Source of the DNA: Saccharothrix tamanrassetensis
GTDB taxonomy: Bacteria; Actinomycetota; Actinomycetes; Mycobacteriales; Pseudonocardiaceae
Length of the DNA stretch: 64,000 nt
Direction of reading: 5' to 3'
Assembly: GCF_014203665.1 (NCBI RefSeq)
Contig: NZ_JACHJN010000003.1
Location: 434,001-498,000 of the forward strand
Below, in pieces: positions 22,652-31,529 of the stretch. The notes beneath the pieces are model-generated. The model was not told where the DNA came from, searched no databases, and worked only from the letters and a program-made list of their open reading frames with translations. The translations under genes were made by a program, and so were the position numbers. Position 1 is the stretch's first letter. Each line of letters opens with the position of its first letter.

Positions 22652-23917
22652 TCAGCCCACCTCCGTGCGCACCACGGGACCGCGGTTGCCCGCGCTGTGG
22701 CACAGCTCCTGCCAGACCTGCCCCATCGGCGTCGCCGGCCGGGCCACCACGGCGCCCCAGCCGGCCGCGGTGAGCAGGCCCCGCGCCTCCTCCGGGTCGG
22801 GGGCGGGGTCCTCGGTGGCCGCCGCCCACGCCCGCACGTCCATCACCACGGCCAGGCTGCGCATCCCGCGCGGCCGGTTGCGCACCAGCGCGTCCACCAC
22901 GGCGGGCGTGGAGCCGCCGAGGATCGCGATCACCTCCTGGCCCGCGCCGGGGTCCAGGCCCGCCGCCGGCTCGCGGCGGTGAGAGGGCTGCAACGCGGCC
23001 AGCGAGTCCAGCACCACCGCGTCGCTGTGCCCGCCGTCGCCGGCACCGCCCGCCAGCACCCGCCCGTCGTCGCCGACCAGCCGCACCTGGTGCCCGAACC
23101 GGTGCAGGTGCAGGCACACCGACGCCGCGAACGACACCGCCCACTCCAGCGACGAACCCGGGCCGGTGCCCCGGTGCGCGACCTGCCGGTGGTCCAGCAG
23201 CACGGTGGTGCCGCCGCGCCACGGCCGTTCCTCGACGCGCACCATCAACTCGTCGCGCCGGGCCGTCGAACGCCAGTGCACCTTCCGCAGGTCGTCGCCG
23301 TGCCGGTACTGCCGCACCACGGCGTCGTCCTCGCCCTGCCCGGTGCGCAGCCGGATCGAGCCGTCGTCGCCCGCGCCCATGCCCGAGCCGCTGGGCAGGC
23401 CGGTCAGGCCCACCACGCGCGGCACCACGACCAGCTTGGAGCGGCCCGCGAGCTCGCGGTCGAACTCGGCCAGCCCGAACGGGTCGGTGACCCGCGCCAT
23501 CAGCGGGCCGACCTGCTGGATGCCGCGCAGCACCGGCTTGAGCGGGTAGCGCAGCGCGGTGACCGTGTTGCGGGGCAGCCGTTCCACCACGAACCTGGGG
23601 CGCGAACCGAGCGCGTACGGCACCGCGTCCTCCAGCAGCAGGCCGCCCGTGGGCAGCCGGCCCGCGGACCGCAGCTCCACCCGCACGTCGGTCGCCGAAC
23701 CGACCTGGACCCGGCTGGGGAACAGGAACCGGGCGGCGTGCAGCCCGACCCGCGCCCGCTGCGCGAGCAACGCCGCCAGCAGCGGCAACGCCACCACGAA
23801 CACCGCCACGCGCAGCAGGTCGCGCTCGTTGAGCACGATCGCGCACAGGCCGGCGGCGAAACCGGCGGCGAGGAGGCATCGTCCCCTGGTGGTCAGGCCG
23901 GACAGCGCTCCCCGCAT
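22652..23917 (-). CDS. DUF58 domain protein (MoxR-associated)
   Basis: A 421-residue protein with two N-terminal membrane helices (about residues 12-50) and a cytoplasmic von-Willebrand-like DUF58 domain. The DUF58 signature RQYRHGDDLRKVHWRSTARR is present in the centre, followed by LMVRVEERPW. DUF58 proteins work with MoxR ATPases as adaptor or substrate-binding partners. The start ATG is one base after the moxR stop, and its own stop abuts the transglutaminase start, so all three genes are made together. Confidence 0.85.
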   Translation of the reverse strand: MRGALSGLTTRGRCLLAAGFAAGLCAIVLNERDLLRVAVFVVALPLLAALLAQRARVGLHAARFLFPSRVQVGSATDVRVELRSAGRLPTGGLLLEDAVPYALGSRPRFVVERLPRNTVTALRYPLKPVLRGIQQVGPLMARVTDPFGLAEFDRELAGRSKLVVVPRVVGLTGLPSGSGMGAGDDGSIRLRTGQGEDDAVVRQYRHGDDLRKVHWRSTARRDELMVRVEERPWRGGTTVLLDHRQVAHRGTGPGSSLEWAVSFAASVCLHLHRFGHQVRLVGDDGRVLAGGAGDGGHSDAVVLDSLAALQPSHRREPAAGLDPGAGQEVIAILGGSTPAVVDALVRNRPRGMRSLAVVMDVRAWAAATEDPAPDPEEARGLLTAAGWGAVVARPATPMGQVWQELCHSAGNRGPVVRTEVG

Positions 23918-23918
23918 G

Positions 23919-25031
23919 TCAGCGGTTCGGGTTGATGTTGTGCAGGAACTGGCCCGTCGGGTCCAGGGCGGCCTGCGGCACCGGCACCCGCTGCAACAGG
24001 TTGCGGACCAGGTCGGCGGACGACCGGCGGGCGGCCTGCGCCTCGGCGGTGAGCACCAGCCGGTGCGCCAGCACGGGCACGGCCACCGCGTGGACGTCGT
24101 CGGGCACCACGAAGTCGCGACCGGCCAGCGCCGCCTGCGCCCGCGCCGACCGCACCAGCTGCAACGTCGACCGGGGGGACGCGCCCAGCCGCAGCTCCGG
24201 CAGCCGCCGCGTGGCGCCCACCAGCTCGACCGCGTACCGGCGGATCTCCTGCGACAGGTGCACCCGCCGCACCGCGTGCACCAGCTTGAGCACCTGGTCG
24301 GCGTCGGACACCGGGCGCAGCTGCGCCATCGGGTCGTTGCCCGCGTGCTCGTCCACCATCGCCAGTTCGGCCGCCGGGTCCGGGTACCCGATGGAGACGC
24401 GCGCGGTGAACCGGTCGCGCTGCGCCTCGGGCAGCGCGTAGGTGCCCTCCATCTCGATGGGGTTCTGGGTGGCGATCACCATGAACGGCGCGCTCAGCGG
24501 GTAGGTGTTCCCGTCGACCGTGACCTGGTGCTCCTCCATGCACTCCAGCAGCGCCGACTGCGTCTTGGGCGAGGCGCGGTTGATCTCGTCGCCCACCACG
24601 ATGTTGGCGAACACCGGGCCGGGGCGGAACTCGAAGTCGTTGTCCTGCCGGTTGTAGATGGACACACCGGTGATGTCGCTGGGCAGCAGGTCCGGGGTGA
24701 ACTGGATGCGGCTCACCGAACAGTCGATGGACCGGGCCAGCGCCTTGGCCAGCGAGGTCTTGCCGACGCCCGGCACGTCCTCCACCAGCAGGTGCCCCTC
24801 GGCCAGCAGCGTCACGATCGCGACGCGCACCACGTCGGGCTTGCCGACGATGACCTTCTCGACGTTGGCCGCGATGCGCCCCACCACGGCGTGCAGTTCG
24901 GCGAGCACCTCGTCGGGCCGTCCGTGCGGGTGGGCCGCGCTGTTCACGTGGGCCGTGCTGTTCACGTGGTTGGGCCCACCGCCCCCGTACGAGTGGTCGG
25001 GGAGCGCGGCTGGCTGGGTACTCGGAGTCAC
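23919..25031 (-). CDS. MoxR family AAA+ ATPase
   Basis: A 370-residue AAA+ chaperone-like ATPase. Walker A is GVGKTSLA (about residue 90), Walker B is VVGDEINRASPK, sensor 1 is IATQNPIEMEG, and the arginine-finger region is ALPEAQRDRF. The N-terminal ~30 residues are a His/Gly/Asn-rich tail with an internal duplication (HVNSTA, HVNSAA; DNA 24940-24975). The GTG at 25031 has AGGAGG five bases upstream; a longer frame begins at 25055 but lacks a ribosome binding site. It leads the DUF58-transglutaminase operon. Confidence 0.9.
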   Translation of the reverse strand: MTPSTQPAALPDHSYGGGGPNHVNSTAHVNSAAHPHGRPDEVLAELHAVVGRIAANVEKVIVGKPDVVRVAIVTLLAEGHLLVEDVPGVGKTSLAKALARSIDCSVSRIQFTPDLLPSDITGVSIYNRQDNDFEFRPGPVFANIVVGDEINRASPKTQSALLECMEEHQVTVDGNTYPLSAPFMVIATQNPIEMEGTYALPEAQRDRFTARVSIGYPDPAAELAMVDEHAGNDPMAQLRPVSDADQVLKLVHAVRRVHLSQEIRRYAVELVGATRRLPELRLGASPRSTLQLVRSARAQAALAGRDFVVPDDVHAVAVPVLAHRLVLTAEAQAARRSSADLVRNLLQRVPVPQAALDPTGQFLHNINPNR

Positions 25032-25385
25032 TCGACCTCCTGAAGAGGGGCCCACCCGCGACCGGTTCGCGGAGGCGGTGAGCGTTTCACGCAGTGTGTC
25101 AAACCAGGGCGAAGCGCCCTACACCGATTGAACAGTTTCGTCCCGGTGGATTCCACGACCGGCGGTCGGGACCGGTTCACCCGCTGCCACCACGATTCCC
25201 CACCAGGGCCTGCGGCGAACCGGTTTTGCCCGTTTTCGCTGGGCCGTTCGAGTGGGATTCGGGCCGGATCGGCTCACCCGCGGAGGTGGAGGTGCGTTGC
25301 TTCCCCCACCGTGACCCACTCCGGCCATATTCGCTCTACCTGCGTAAACGCTCGCCGGGGGGTGAGGCGACCTCCCGTTTCCGCG
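25032..25385. other. Divergent intergenic region between moxR and mraZ
   Basis: No gene is supported here. The hairpin AGGGCG-aag-CGCCCT (25106-25120) lies 75 bases upstream of moxR. The rest holds the moxR promoter, which I could not pin down. The mraZ promoter follows at 25386. Confidence 0.5.
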
Positions 25386-25413
25386 TTGACTGTGGAGAAA
25401 AGTGGGGTACTGT
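25386..25413 (+). promoter_or_regulatory. Promoter of the dcw cluster (TTGACT-N16-TACTGT)
   Basis: The -35 TTGACT (25386-25391) and -10 TACTGT (25408-25413), spaced 16 bases, predict a start near 25420 and a ~60-base leader before mraZ. Both hexamers are embedded in the GTGG operator array. Confidence 0.65.
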
Positions 25414-25425
25414 GGCGGCCGGTGG
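25392..25425 (+). promoter_or_regulatory. MraZ operator: four GTGG boxes at 10-bp spacing
   Basis: GTGG occurs at 25392, 25402, 25412 and 25422, one per helical turn, covering the spacer, the -10 box and the predicted start. MraZ from E. coli and mycoplasmas binds direct TGGG/GTGG repeats spaced 10 bp, so this is a strong autorepression site. Confidence 0.85.
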
Positions 25426-25479
25426 GGCAGACGGGGGCCTCACTGCCGGTTCGATCTCCGGCACCGGGAGGTGGGCGCC

Positions 25480-25911
25480 GTGTTCCTGGGCACGCACCAC
25501 CCGAAGCTGGACGACAAGGGCCGGCTGACGCTGCCTGCGAAGTTCCGGGACGCGCTAGCGGGGGGTCTGATGGTCACCAAGGGCCAGGACCACTGCCTCT
25601 ACGTGTTCCCGCGGGCCGAGTTCGAGCAGATGGCGCGCAAGGTCGCGGACGCGCCGTTCACCAACGAGGCGGTCCGCGCCTACCAGCGCTACCTGTTCGC
25701 CGGTACCGACGAGCAACGGCCGGACGGCCAGGGCCGGGTGTCCATCGCACCGGAACTGCGCCGCTACGCGGGGCTGACCAAGGAGTGCGTGGTCATCGGC
25801 GCGATCAACCGGCTGGAGATCTGGGACGCGCAGGCGTGGCAGCGCTACCTGGACGAGCACGAGGACAGCTACGCCGAGGCTCGCGAGGAGGTGCTGCCGG
25901 GCGTCTTCTGA
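25480..25911 (+). CDS. mraZ: Transcriptional regulator MraZ
   Basis: A 143-residue protein, the normal family length, with two AbrB-like swapped-hairpin domains. Each carries the DxxGR loop: [15 protein letters not shown] near the N-terminus and [13 protein letters not shown] in the second half. MraZ forms a ring and binds repeated GTGG boxes upstream of itself. The GTG at 25480 has GGGAGG 9 bases upstream. It is the first gene of the dcw cluster, followed after 163 bases by rsmH. Confidence 0.95.
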   Translation: MFLGTHHPKLDDKGRLTLPAKFRDALAGGLMVTKGQDHCLYVFPRAEFEQMARKVADAPFTNEAVRAYQRYLFAGTDEQRPDGQGRVSIAPELRRYAGLTKECVVIGAINRLEIWDAQAWQRYLDEHEDSYAEAREEVLPGVF

Positions 25912-26074
25912 TCAGGACGAGCTGCGAACGCTTGAGGTTTCGGGTGCCGTGAGGCCTCGGTCCGCTCGGCTTTCGGCCCTGGCGCACCTTCCCCGGCGCC
26001 AGGTCCGACGGGCGGGCGGGGACCTGACGACACCCGAATCGCTTCATCGGCCGGGGGGATGCTTGGGAGAGGAC

Positions 26075-27019
26075 ATGGTGGAGCGCACGCGACACGTGCC
26101 GGTGCTGCTCGACCGCGTCCTCGCCCTGCTGGCTCCCGCGCTGGCCGATCGGGACGCGGTCTTCGTGGACTGCACGCTGGGCCTGGGCGGGCACTCCGAG
26201 GCGGTGCTGCGGGCGCACCCCCGGGTGCGGCTGATCGCCCTGGACCGCGACCCGCAGGCCATCGAGCTGTCCCGGCAGCGGCTGGCCCCGTACGCGGACC
26301 GGGTGACGTTCGTGCGCACCACCTACGACCGGATCGCGGACGCGGTCGACGGCCCGGTGGACGGCATCCTGATGGACCTGGGCGTCTCGTCGTTGCAGCT
26401 GGACGCCGAGGAGCGCGGCTTCGCCTACTCCCGCGACTCACCGCTGGACATGCGGATGAGCGCGGGCACCGGCATGACCGCGGCGGACGTGCTCAACGAG
26501 TACCCGGTGGACGACCTGACCCGCATCCTGCGCGACTACGGCGAGGAGCGGTTCGCCCGCAAGATCGCCTCGGCGGTGGTGCGGGAGCGCGAGCGGGAGC
26601 CGTTCACCAACAGCGGTCGGCTGGTCGAGCTGCTCTACAGCGTGGTGCCGGCGGCGACCCGGCGGACCGGGGGCCACCCGGCGAAGCGGACGTTCCAGGC
26701 GCTGCGGATCGAGGTCAACGGCGAGCTGGAGTCGCTGCGGCAGGCCCTGCCCGCCGCGCTGTCCGTGCTGGCGGTCGGCGGCCGGATCGTCGTGGAGTCC
26801 TACCAGTCGCTGGAGGACCGGATGGTCAAGCGGGCGTTCGCGCCGCTGGCCGTCTCGCGCACGCCGCAGGACCTGCCGGTGGAGCTGCCCGGCCACGGCC
26901 CCGAGCTGAAGCTGGTGACCCGGGGCGCCGAGGTGGCCGACGAGCAGGAGATCGAGGAGAACCCCAGAGCCGCCCCGGTCCGACTGCGGGCGGCGGAACG
27001 CATCCGGGAGGCGACATGA
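26075..27019 (+). CDS. rsmH: 16S rRNA (cytosine(1402)-N(4))-methyltransferase RsmH
   Basis: A 314-residue SAM-dependent methyltransferase acting on C1402 of 16S rRNA. Motif I is [15 protein letters not shown], motif IV-like [15 protein letters not shown], with SPLDMRM and the inserted helical domain following. The [16 protein letters not shown] end is diagnostic (usually ISFHSLEDR; here [10 protein letters not shown]). The ATG at 26075 has GGGAGAGGA upstream; another ATG at 26060 is in frame but its spacing is poor. The stop overlaps the ftsL start (ATGA). Confidence 0.95.
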   Translation: MVERTRHVPVLLDRVLALLAPALADRDAVFVDCTLGLGGHSEAVLRAHPRVRLIALDRDPQAIELSRQRLAPYADRVTFVRTTYDRIADAVDGPVDGILMDLGVSSLQLDAEERGFAYSRDSPLDMRMSAGTGMTAADVLNEYPVDDLTRILRDYGEERFARKIASAVVREREREPFTNSGRLVELLYSVVPAATRRTGGHPAKRTFQALRIEVNGELESLRQALPAALSVLAVGGRIVVESYQSLEDRMVKRAFAPLAVSRTPQDLPVELPGHGPELKLVTRGAEVADEQEIEENPRAAPVRLRAAERIREAT

Positions 27020-27693
27020 CCGCACCAGCACGGGCCAACGGCGTGCCGCCGACCCCGGCGAAGCCCCGTGAACGCGCCCTGAAGTCGGTGCCCGCCCGAC
27101 CCCGCTCGGCGGCGGCGGAACGGGCCTACGCGCGTCGGGCGCAGCGCACCCAGGGCTCGCGCGGCAGCAAGGCGGTGACCCGCCGGCAGGCGGTCGCGCC
27201 CAGGGCGCCGTTCGTGGTCATGGTGATGGTGGTGCTCGGCGTGGGCATCGCCGCGATCATGTGGCTGTCCACCCAGGCGACCGCGGACTCCTACCGGCTC
27301 CAGGACGCGCGGGCCGAGGAGACCCGGCTGGCGCGCCAGGTCGAGCAGCTGCGGCAGGAGGTGGCGCTCGCCGAGTCGCCGCTCAAGCTCGCGGAGGCGG
27401 CCGGGAAGCTGGGCCTGGTGCCGGCGGGCGACCCGGCGCGGCTGCGGCAGCTGCCGGACGGGACGGTCGAGATCTACGGCAAGCCCACCGAGGCCAAGGC
27501 CCCGGAACCGCCCCCGCCGCCGGCCTCCGAGACGCAGACCCCGCCGCCGGCCGCGACGCAGACGCCGCCGGCGGCCGGAACGCAGGCACCGGACCCGAAC
27601 GCGCCGCCACCGGCCGACCCGAACACCCAGGCCGGTGGCCAGACCCAGCCGCCGGCACAGGGCGAGCAGCAGCCGGTGCCCGGAGGGCAGTGA
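27016..27693 (+). CDS. ftsL: FtsL-like cell division membrane protein
   Basis: A 225-residue bitopic protein. A basic cytoplasmic N-terminus (~65 residues, Arg/Pro-rich) leads to one membrane helix (about residues 67-87), then a leucine-zipper-like coiled coil (residues 95-125) typical of FtsL/DivIC. A Pro/Thr/Gln-rich extracellular tail of ~75 residues follows, unusually long for FtsL. FtsL links FtsQ/FtsB to FtsW/FtsI in the divisome. Identification rests on position between rsmH and ftsI plus topology, since FtsL sequences diverge strongly. The ATG overlaps the rsmH stop (ATGA). Confidence 0.85.
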   Translation: MTAPARANGVPPTPAKPRERALKSVPARPRSAAAERAYARRAQRTQGSRGSKAVTRRQAVAPRAPFVVMVMVVLGVGIAAIMWLSTQATADSYRLQDARAEETRLARQVEQLRQEVALAESPLKLAEAAGKLGLVPAGDPARLRQLPDGTVEIYGKPTEAKAPEPPPPPASETQTPPPAATQTPPAAGTQAPDPNAPPPADPNTQAGGQTQPPAQGEQQPVPGGQ

Positions 27694-27881
27694 TGCCGGT
27701 GTCGGTGCCGGTGTCGTCCGCCGGCGCGGCGCGGTCGCGCCGGCGTCGGCGGGCCGGGGCCGACCGGCGGTGCGGTGGTGCGGTGCGAGGCCCGTCCGGT
27801 CCGGTGTCGTGCCGGAGGTGTTCGGACGTCGTGGGGCGCGTCGGTGGCGTTCCGGTAGAGGCGATTGCTGGAGGTTTGTGA
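27693..27881 (+). CDS. Possible small coupled ORF between ftsL and ftsI
   Basis: A 62-codon frame begins with an ATG overlapping the ftsL stop (TGATG, 27691-27695) and ends with a TGA overlapping the ftsI ATG (TGATG, 27879-27883). The peptide has an Arg-rich block and four cysteines but no recognisable motif. Codon use is GC3-rich in the first two thirds and drifts afterwards. Coupling at both ends is striking, yet it may only serve to carry ribosomes across the gap. Confidence 0.25.
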   Translation: MPVSVPVSSAGAARSRRRRRAGADRRCGGAVRGPSGPVSCRRCSDVVGRVGGVPVEAIAGGL

Positions 27882-29788
27882 TGCCAGGGCCCAGTCGGAG
27901 CAGGCCGGCGCGGCGGCCGCTGTCCGTGCGCGGAGCCGCTCCGGCCAAGCGGCGGCGGGGTGGCAACAGCCGGGTGCGGCTGGCCGTCGGCCGGTTGCTG
28001 CTGGTCGGCGCCCTGCTGCTGGCCGGCGTCAAGCTGGTGCAGGTGCAGGGGTTCCAGGCGGAGGCCCTGTCCGCGCAGGCCGAGAAGCAGCGGGCCACGT
28101 TCATCGACATCCCGGCCGCGCGCGGCGCCATCACCGACCGGAACGGCAACCAGCTCGCGTTCAGCATCGAGGCGCGCGCCCTCTACGCGGTGCCGCAGAT
28201 GACCCGCGAGAAGTGGGCCGACGCGCAGCAGGCCGAGCCGAAGATCGGCAGCTACGAGGACTGGGCGCGAACGGTCGCCAGGTTCATCCAGGACACCCTG
28301 GGCACCGAGGTCGGCGGCCAGAAGACCGACGAGCAGACCATGTACGCGATGCTCACCAAGGACACCACCTACATCGAGCTGGTGGACAACATCGACCCCG
28401 GCAAGGCCGCCGCGATCACCGAGAAGTACGCCGACATCGGTTCGGAGTACCGGGCGGTGCGGGTCTACCCGAACGGCGAGCTGGCCGCCAACATCGTCGG
28501 CGCGGCGAACTGGCGCAAGGACCAGGAGCCGCCCGCCACGCACGGCCTGCTGGGGCTGGAGAACTCGCAGGACAACCTGCTCGCCGGCCGCAACGGGCGG
28601 CGGGTGGTGGACACCATGCAGGGCAACAACAACGTGGTGATCCCCGGCCCCGGCCGGTCCCGCGAGCTGGCCGCCGCGACACCCGGCCGCAGCCTGGAGC
28701 TGACGCTGGACGTGGACACCCAGTACGCGTTGCAGCGGATGGTCACCGAGTACACCGACAAGTCCGGTGCGAAGACCGGTTCGGCGGTGGTGCTGGACAG
28801 CCGCACCGGGGAGATCCTGGCGATGGCGAACGACAAGACGTTCGACCCGGCGAAGTTCGGCCAGGCCACCGGCGAGCAGACCCGCAACGCGGCGGTGACC
28901 TCGGTGTTCGAGCCGGGCTCGGTGAACAAGATCGTCACCGCCGCCACGGCGATCGAGGACGGCATCCACAAGCCGGACGACGTGCTGTCCGTGGACGACC
29001 GGATCAGGGTCGCCGACCGGATCATCAAGGACGCCTCGGACCACCCCCGGCAGGACATGACGTTCACCGGCGTGTTCGCGCAGTCCTCGAACGTCGGCAC
29101 GCTGATGACGGCGCAGAAGATCGGCGAGGACCGGTACGCGGACATGCTGCGCAAGTTCGGCCTCGGCAAGCGCACCGGGTCCGGCCTGCCGGGCGAGGAG
29201 CCGGGCTCGGTGCCGCCGCGCAACCAGTGGTCCGGCTCCACCTTCGGCAACCTGCCGATCGGCCAGGGCCTGGACATGACGCTGTTGCAGATGACCGGCA
29301 TGTACCAGGCGATCGCGAACGACGGCGTGCGCATCCCGCCGCGCATCATCCGCGCCGAGGTCGACCAGAACGGCGTGCGCAAGGAGACCGCGCGCCCGGA
29401 GGAGACCCGGGTGGTGAGCCCGCAGACCGCGAAGACGGTCCGCGACATGTTCCGCGCCGTGGTGCAGAAGTCGCCGGGCCAGTCCGGCACCGGGACGCAG
29501 GCCGCGCTGCCGGGCTACCAGGTGTCGGGCAAGACGGGCACCGCGCAGCAGGTCGACCGGAACTGCAGCTGCTACAGCACCACGATGCACTGGATCACGT
29601 TCGCCGGCATCTTCCCGGCGGACAACCCGCGCTATGTGGTCGGGATCATGTTGGACGCGCCGTCGGGCGGCGGCCAGTTCAGCCAGTCCGCCGCGCCGCT
29701 GTTCCACGACATCGCGTCCTACCTGTCGCAGCGCTACCAGGTGCCGCTGTCGGCCGAGCAGGCGCCGGTCGTCCCGCTGGTCCTCTGA
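27881..29788 (+). CDS. ftsI: Class B penicillin-binding protein FtsI (PBP3), septal transpeptidase
   Basis: A 635-residue peptidoglycan transpeptidase of the divisome. A basic cytoplasmic tail is followed by one membrane helix (about residues 32-52), then the PBP dimer/pedestal domain starting RGAITDRNG. The transpeptidase domain has SxxK as SVNK (Ser near residue 347), SxN as SSN (near residue 402) and KTG in VSGKTGTAQQ (near residue 551). SVNK replaces the more frequent STFK-type motif but keeps the catalytic Ser and Lys. The ATG at 27881 has GGAGG 10 bases upstream. It is the FtsW partner in septal wall synthesis. A hairpin terminator follows. Confidence 0.95.
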   Translation: MPGPSRSRPARRPLSVRGAAPAKRRRGGNSRVRLAVGRLLLVGALLLAGVKLVQVQGFQAEALSAQAEKQRATFIDIPAARGAITDRNGNQLAFSIEARALYAVPQMTREKWADAQQAEPKIGSYEDWARTVARFIQDTLGTEVGGQKTDEQTMYAMLTKDTTYIELVDNIDPGKAAAITEKYADIGSEYRAVRVYPNGELAANIVGAANWRKDQEPPATHGLLGLENSQDNLLAGRNGRRVVDTMQGNNNVVIPGPGRSRELAAATPGRSLELTLDVDTQYALQRMVTEYTDKSGAKTGSAVVLDSRTGEILAMANDKTFDPAKFGQATGEQTRNAAVTSVFEPGSVNKIVTAATAIEDGIHKPDDVLSVDDRIRVADRIIKDASDHPRQDMTFTGVFAQSSNVGTLMTAQKIGEDRYADMLRKFGLGKRTGSGLPGEEPGSVPPRNQWSGSTFGNLPIGQGLDMTLLQMTGMYQAIANDGVRIPPRIIRAEVDQNGVRKETARPEETRVVSPQTAKTVRDMFRAVVQKSPGQSGTGTQAALPGYQVSGKTGTAQQVDRNCSCYSTTMHWITFAGIFPADNPRYVVGIMLDAPSGGGQFSQSAAPLFHDIASYLSQRYQVPLSAEQAPVVPLVL

Positions 29789-29804
29789 CCAGCGGCGGGA
29801 ACGG

Positions 29805-29833
29805 CCACCCGGCGCGGGGTCCGCGCCCGGTGG
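29805..29833 (+). terminator. Hairpin terminator after ftsI
   Basis: CCACCCGGCGCGG and CCGCGCCCGGTGG form a 13-bp stem with one mismatch and a 3-base loop, 16 bases after the ftsI stop. It marks a transcript end inside the dcw cluster. Confidence 0.65.
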
Positions 29834-29989
29834 GTGATCTTCGACGCGCAGGTGCGCGCTGCCGCGGGGCTCTTCGCCGGGCCGGTTCCGCGGCCGGGAA
29901 ACGGGACTGCTCCGAATCGGTGAGGTGTTGTGCCGAATGCTCCGCGGGACGCGGGTGGACGTGGTGGGTGGACACTCTCCGTGCGCCGG

Positions 29990-29995
29990 TAGCCT
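29990..29995 (+). promoter_or_regulatory. -10 box TAGCCT for leaderless murE mRNA
   Basis: TAGCCT ends 7 bases before the GTG at 30003. With the ftsI terminator upstream it indicates a separate murE-murF-mraY-murD transcription unit. Confidence 0.55.
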
Positions 29996-30002
29996 TCCGC
30001 GC

Positions 30003-31529
30003 GTGCCTGCCAAGCTTGAGGGCAAGGTCGCGACCGCCCCGCCTCGCCCTTCCCGCGTCCAGCCCGTTGCCGTGTCCGAACTCGCCTCCACCGCGGACGC
30101 CCACCTCACCGCCCCCGACCGCGCCCACGTCCCGGTCGGCGGCGTGACGCTGCGGGCCCAGCACGTGCGACCCGGCGACCTGTTCGCCGCGTTGCCCGGT
30201 GCCCGCGCGCACGGTGCGGACTTCGCCGAGCAGGCCGTCGCGCGGGGCGCGGTGGCGGTGCTGACCGACGAGGCGGGTGCGGCCAAGGTCCGGGACGTCC
30301 CGGTGCTGGTGCACCCGAACCCACGCGAGGTGCTGGGGGTGCTGGCGGCCCGCGTCTACGGCAACCCGTCCACCCGGCTGGGGCTGTACGGGATCACCGG
30401 GACGTCCGGCAAGACGACCACCTGCTACCTGATCGAGTCCATCCTGAAGGCCGCCGGGCGGGAGACCGGGCTGATCGGCACGGTCGAGACCCGGATCGCC
30501 GGGGAACGGCTGGACAGCGCCCTCACCACGCCCGAAGCGCCCGACCTGCACGCCCTGCTCGCGGTGATGGAGGAGCGCGGCGTGACCGACGTGACCATGG
30601 AGGTCTCCAGCCACGCCCTGCGCCTCGGCCGGGTCGGCGGGGTGGGCTTCGCGGTGGGCGCGTTCACCAACCTGTCGCAGGACCACCTGGACTTCCACCC
30701 GGACATGGAGGACTACTTCCGGACCAAGGCCGAGCTGTTCGACGGGCGGGCCCGGGTGGAGGTGGTCTGCGTCGACGGCGAGTGGGGCCGGCGGCTGGTG
30801 AAGCCCGCCACGATCACCGTGTCGACCACCGGCGACGCCACCTGGACCGCCTCCGAGGTCCGCGTCTCGGCGACCGGCGAGCAGACGTTCACCGCGCACG
30901 GCCCCGGTCTGGAGATCCCGGTCGACCTGCGGCTGGCCGGCGAGTTCAACGTCGCCAACGCCCTGCTGGCCATCGCCTGCGTGCACTCCCGCGGCGTCGA
31001 CGCCGAGGCGATCCGCCGGGGCCTGGCCGAGGTGCGGGTGCCCGGCCGGATGCAGCGGGTGGACGAGGGCCAGGACTTCACGGCCGTCGTGGACTACTCG
31101 CACAAGCCGCAGGCGGTGGCGCTGGCGCTGGACGCCGTGCGCGCCCGGTCCGCCGGCCGGATCATCACGGTCCTGGGCTGTGGCGGCGACCGGGACACCG
31201 CCAAGCGCCCGCTGATGGGCGAGGAGGCCGCGCGGCGCAGCGACGTCCTCATCGTCACCGACGACAACCCGCGCACCGAGGACCCCGCGGGCATCCGCGC
31301 CGCGATGTTGCGTGGCGCGAATGCGCTGGCGGCGACCGAGCGGGGTGACGTGCTGGAGATCGGCGACCGCGGCGAGGCGATCCGGCACGCCGTGTCGCTG
31401 GCCCGCTCCGGCGACGTGGTCGTGGTCGCGGGCAAGGGGCACGAGACCGGGCAGGAGGTCGCGGGCGTCGTGCACCCGTTCTCGGACGTGGAAACCCTGG
31501 CCTCGGCCATCAGAGAGGCGCACCAGTGA
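30003..31529 (+). CDS. murE: UDP-MurNAc-L-Ala-D-Glu--meso-diaminopimelate ligase
   Basis: A 508-residue Mur ligase adding the third stem-peptide residue. The ATP-binding motif GITGTSGKTTT is near residue 130, and the central-domain metal/carbamyl-lysine region includes VTMEVSSHAL. The C-terminal domain carries DNPRTEDP, the DNPR motif specifying meso-DAP rather than lysine. This shows A1-gamma-type DAP peptidoglycan. The GTG at 30003 is favoured by TAGCCT at 7 bases; a longer frame from 29925 lacks support. The stop overlaps the murF start (GTGA). Confidence 0.96.
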   Translation: MPAKLEGKVATAPPRPSRVQPVAVSELASTADAHLTAPDRAHVPVGGVTLRAQHVRPGDLFAALPGARAHGADFAEQAVARGAVAVLTDEAGAAKVRDVPVLVHPNPREVLGVLAARVYGNPSTRLGLYGITGTSGKTTTCYLIESILKAAGRETGLIGTVETRIAGERLDSALTTPEAPDLHALLAVMEERGVTDVTMEVSSHALRLGRVGGVGFAVGAFTNLSQDHLDFHPDMEDYFRTKAELFDGRARVEVVCVDGEWGRRLVKPATITVSTTGDATWTASEVRVSATGEQTFTAHGPGLEIPVDLRLAGEFNVANALLAIACVHSRGVDAEAIRRGLAEVRVPGRMQRVDEGQDFTAVVDYSHKPQAVALALDAVRARSAGRIITVLGCGGDRDTAKRPLMGEEAARRSDVLIVTDDNPRTEDPAGIRAAMLRGANALAATERGDVLEIGDRGEAIRHAVSLARSGDVVVVAGKGHETGQEVAGVVHPFSDVETLASAIREAHQ

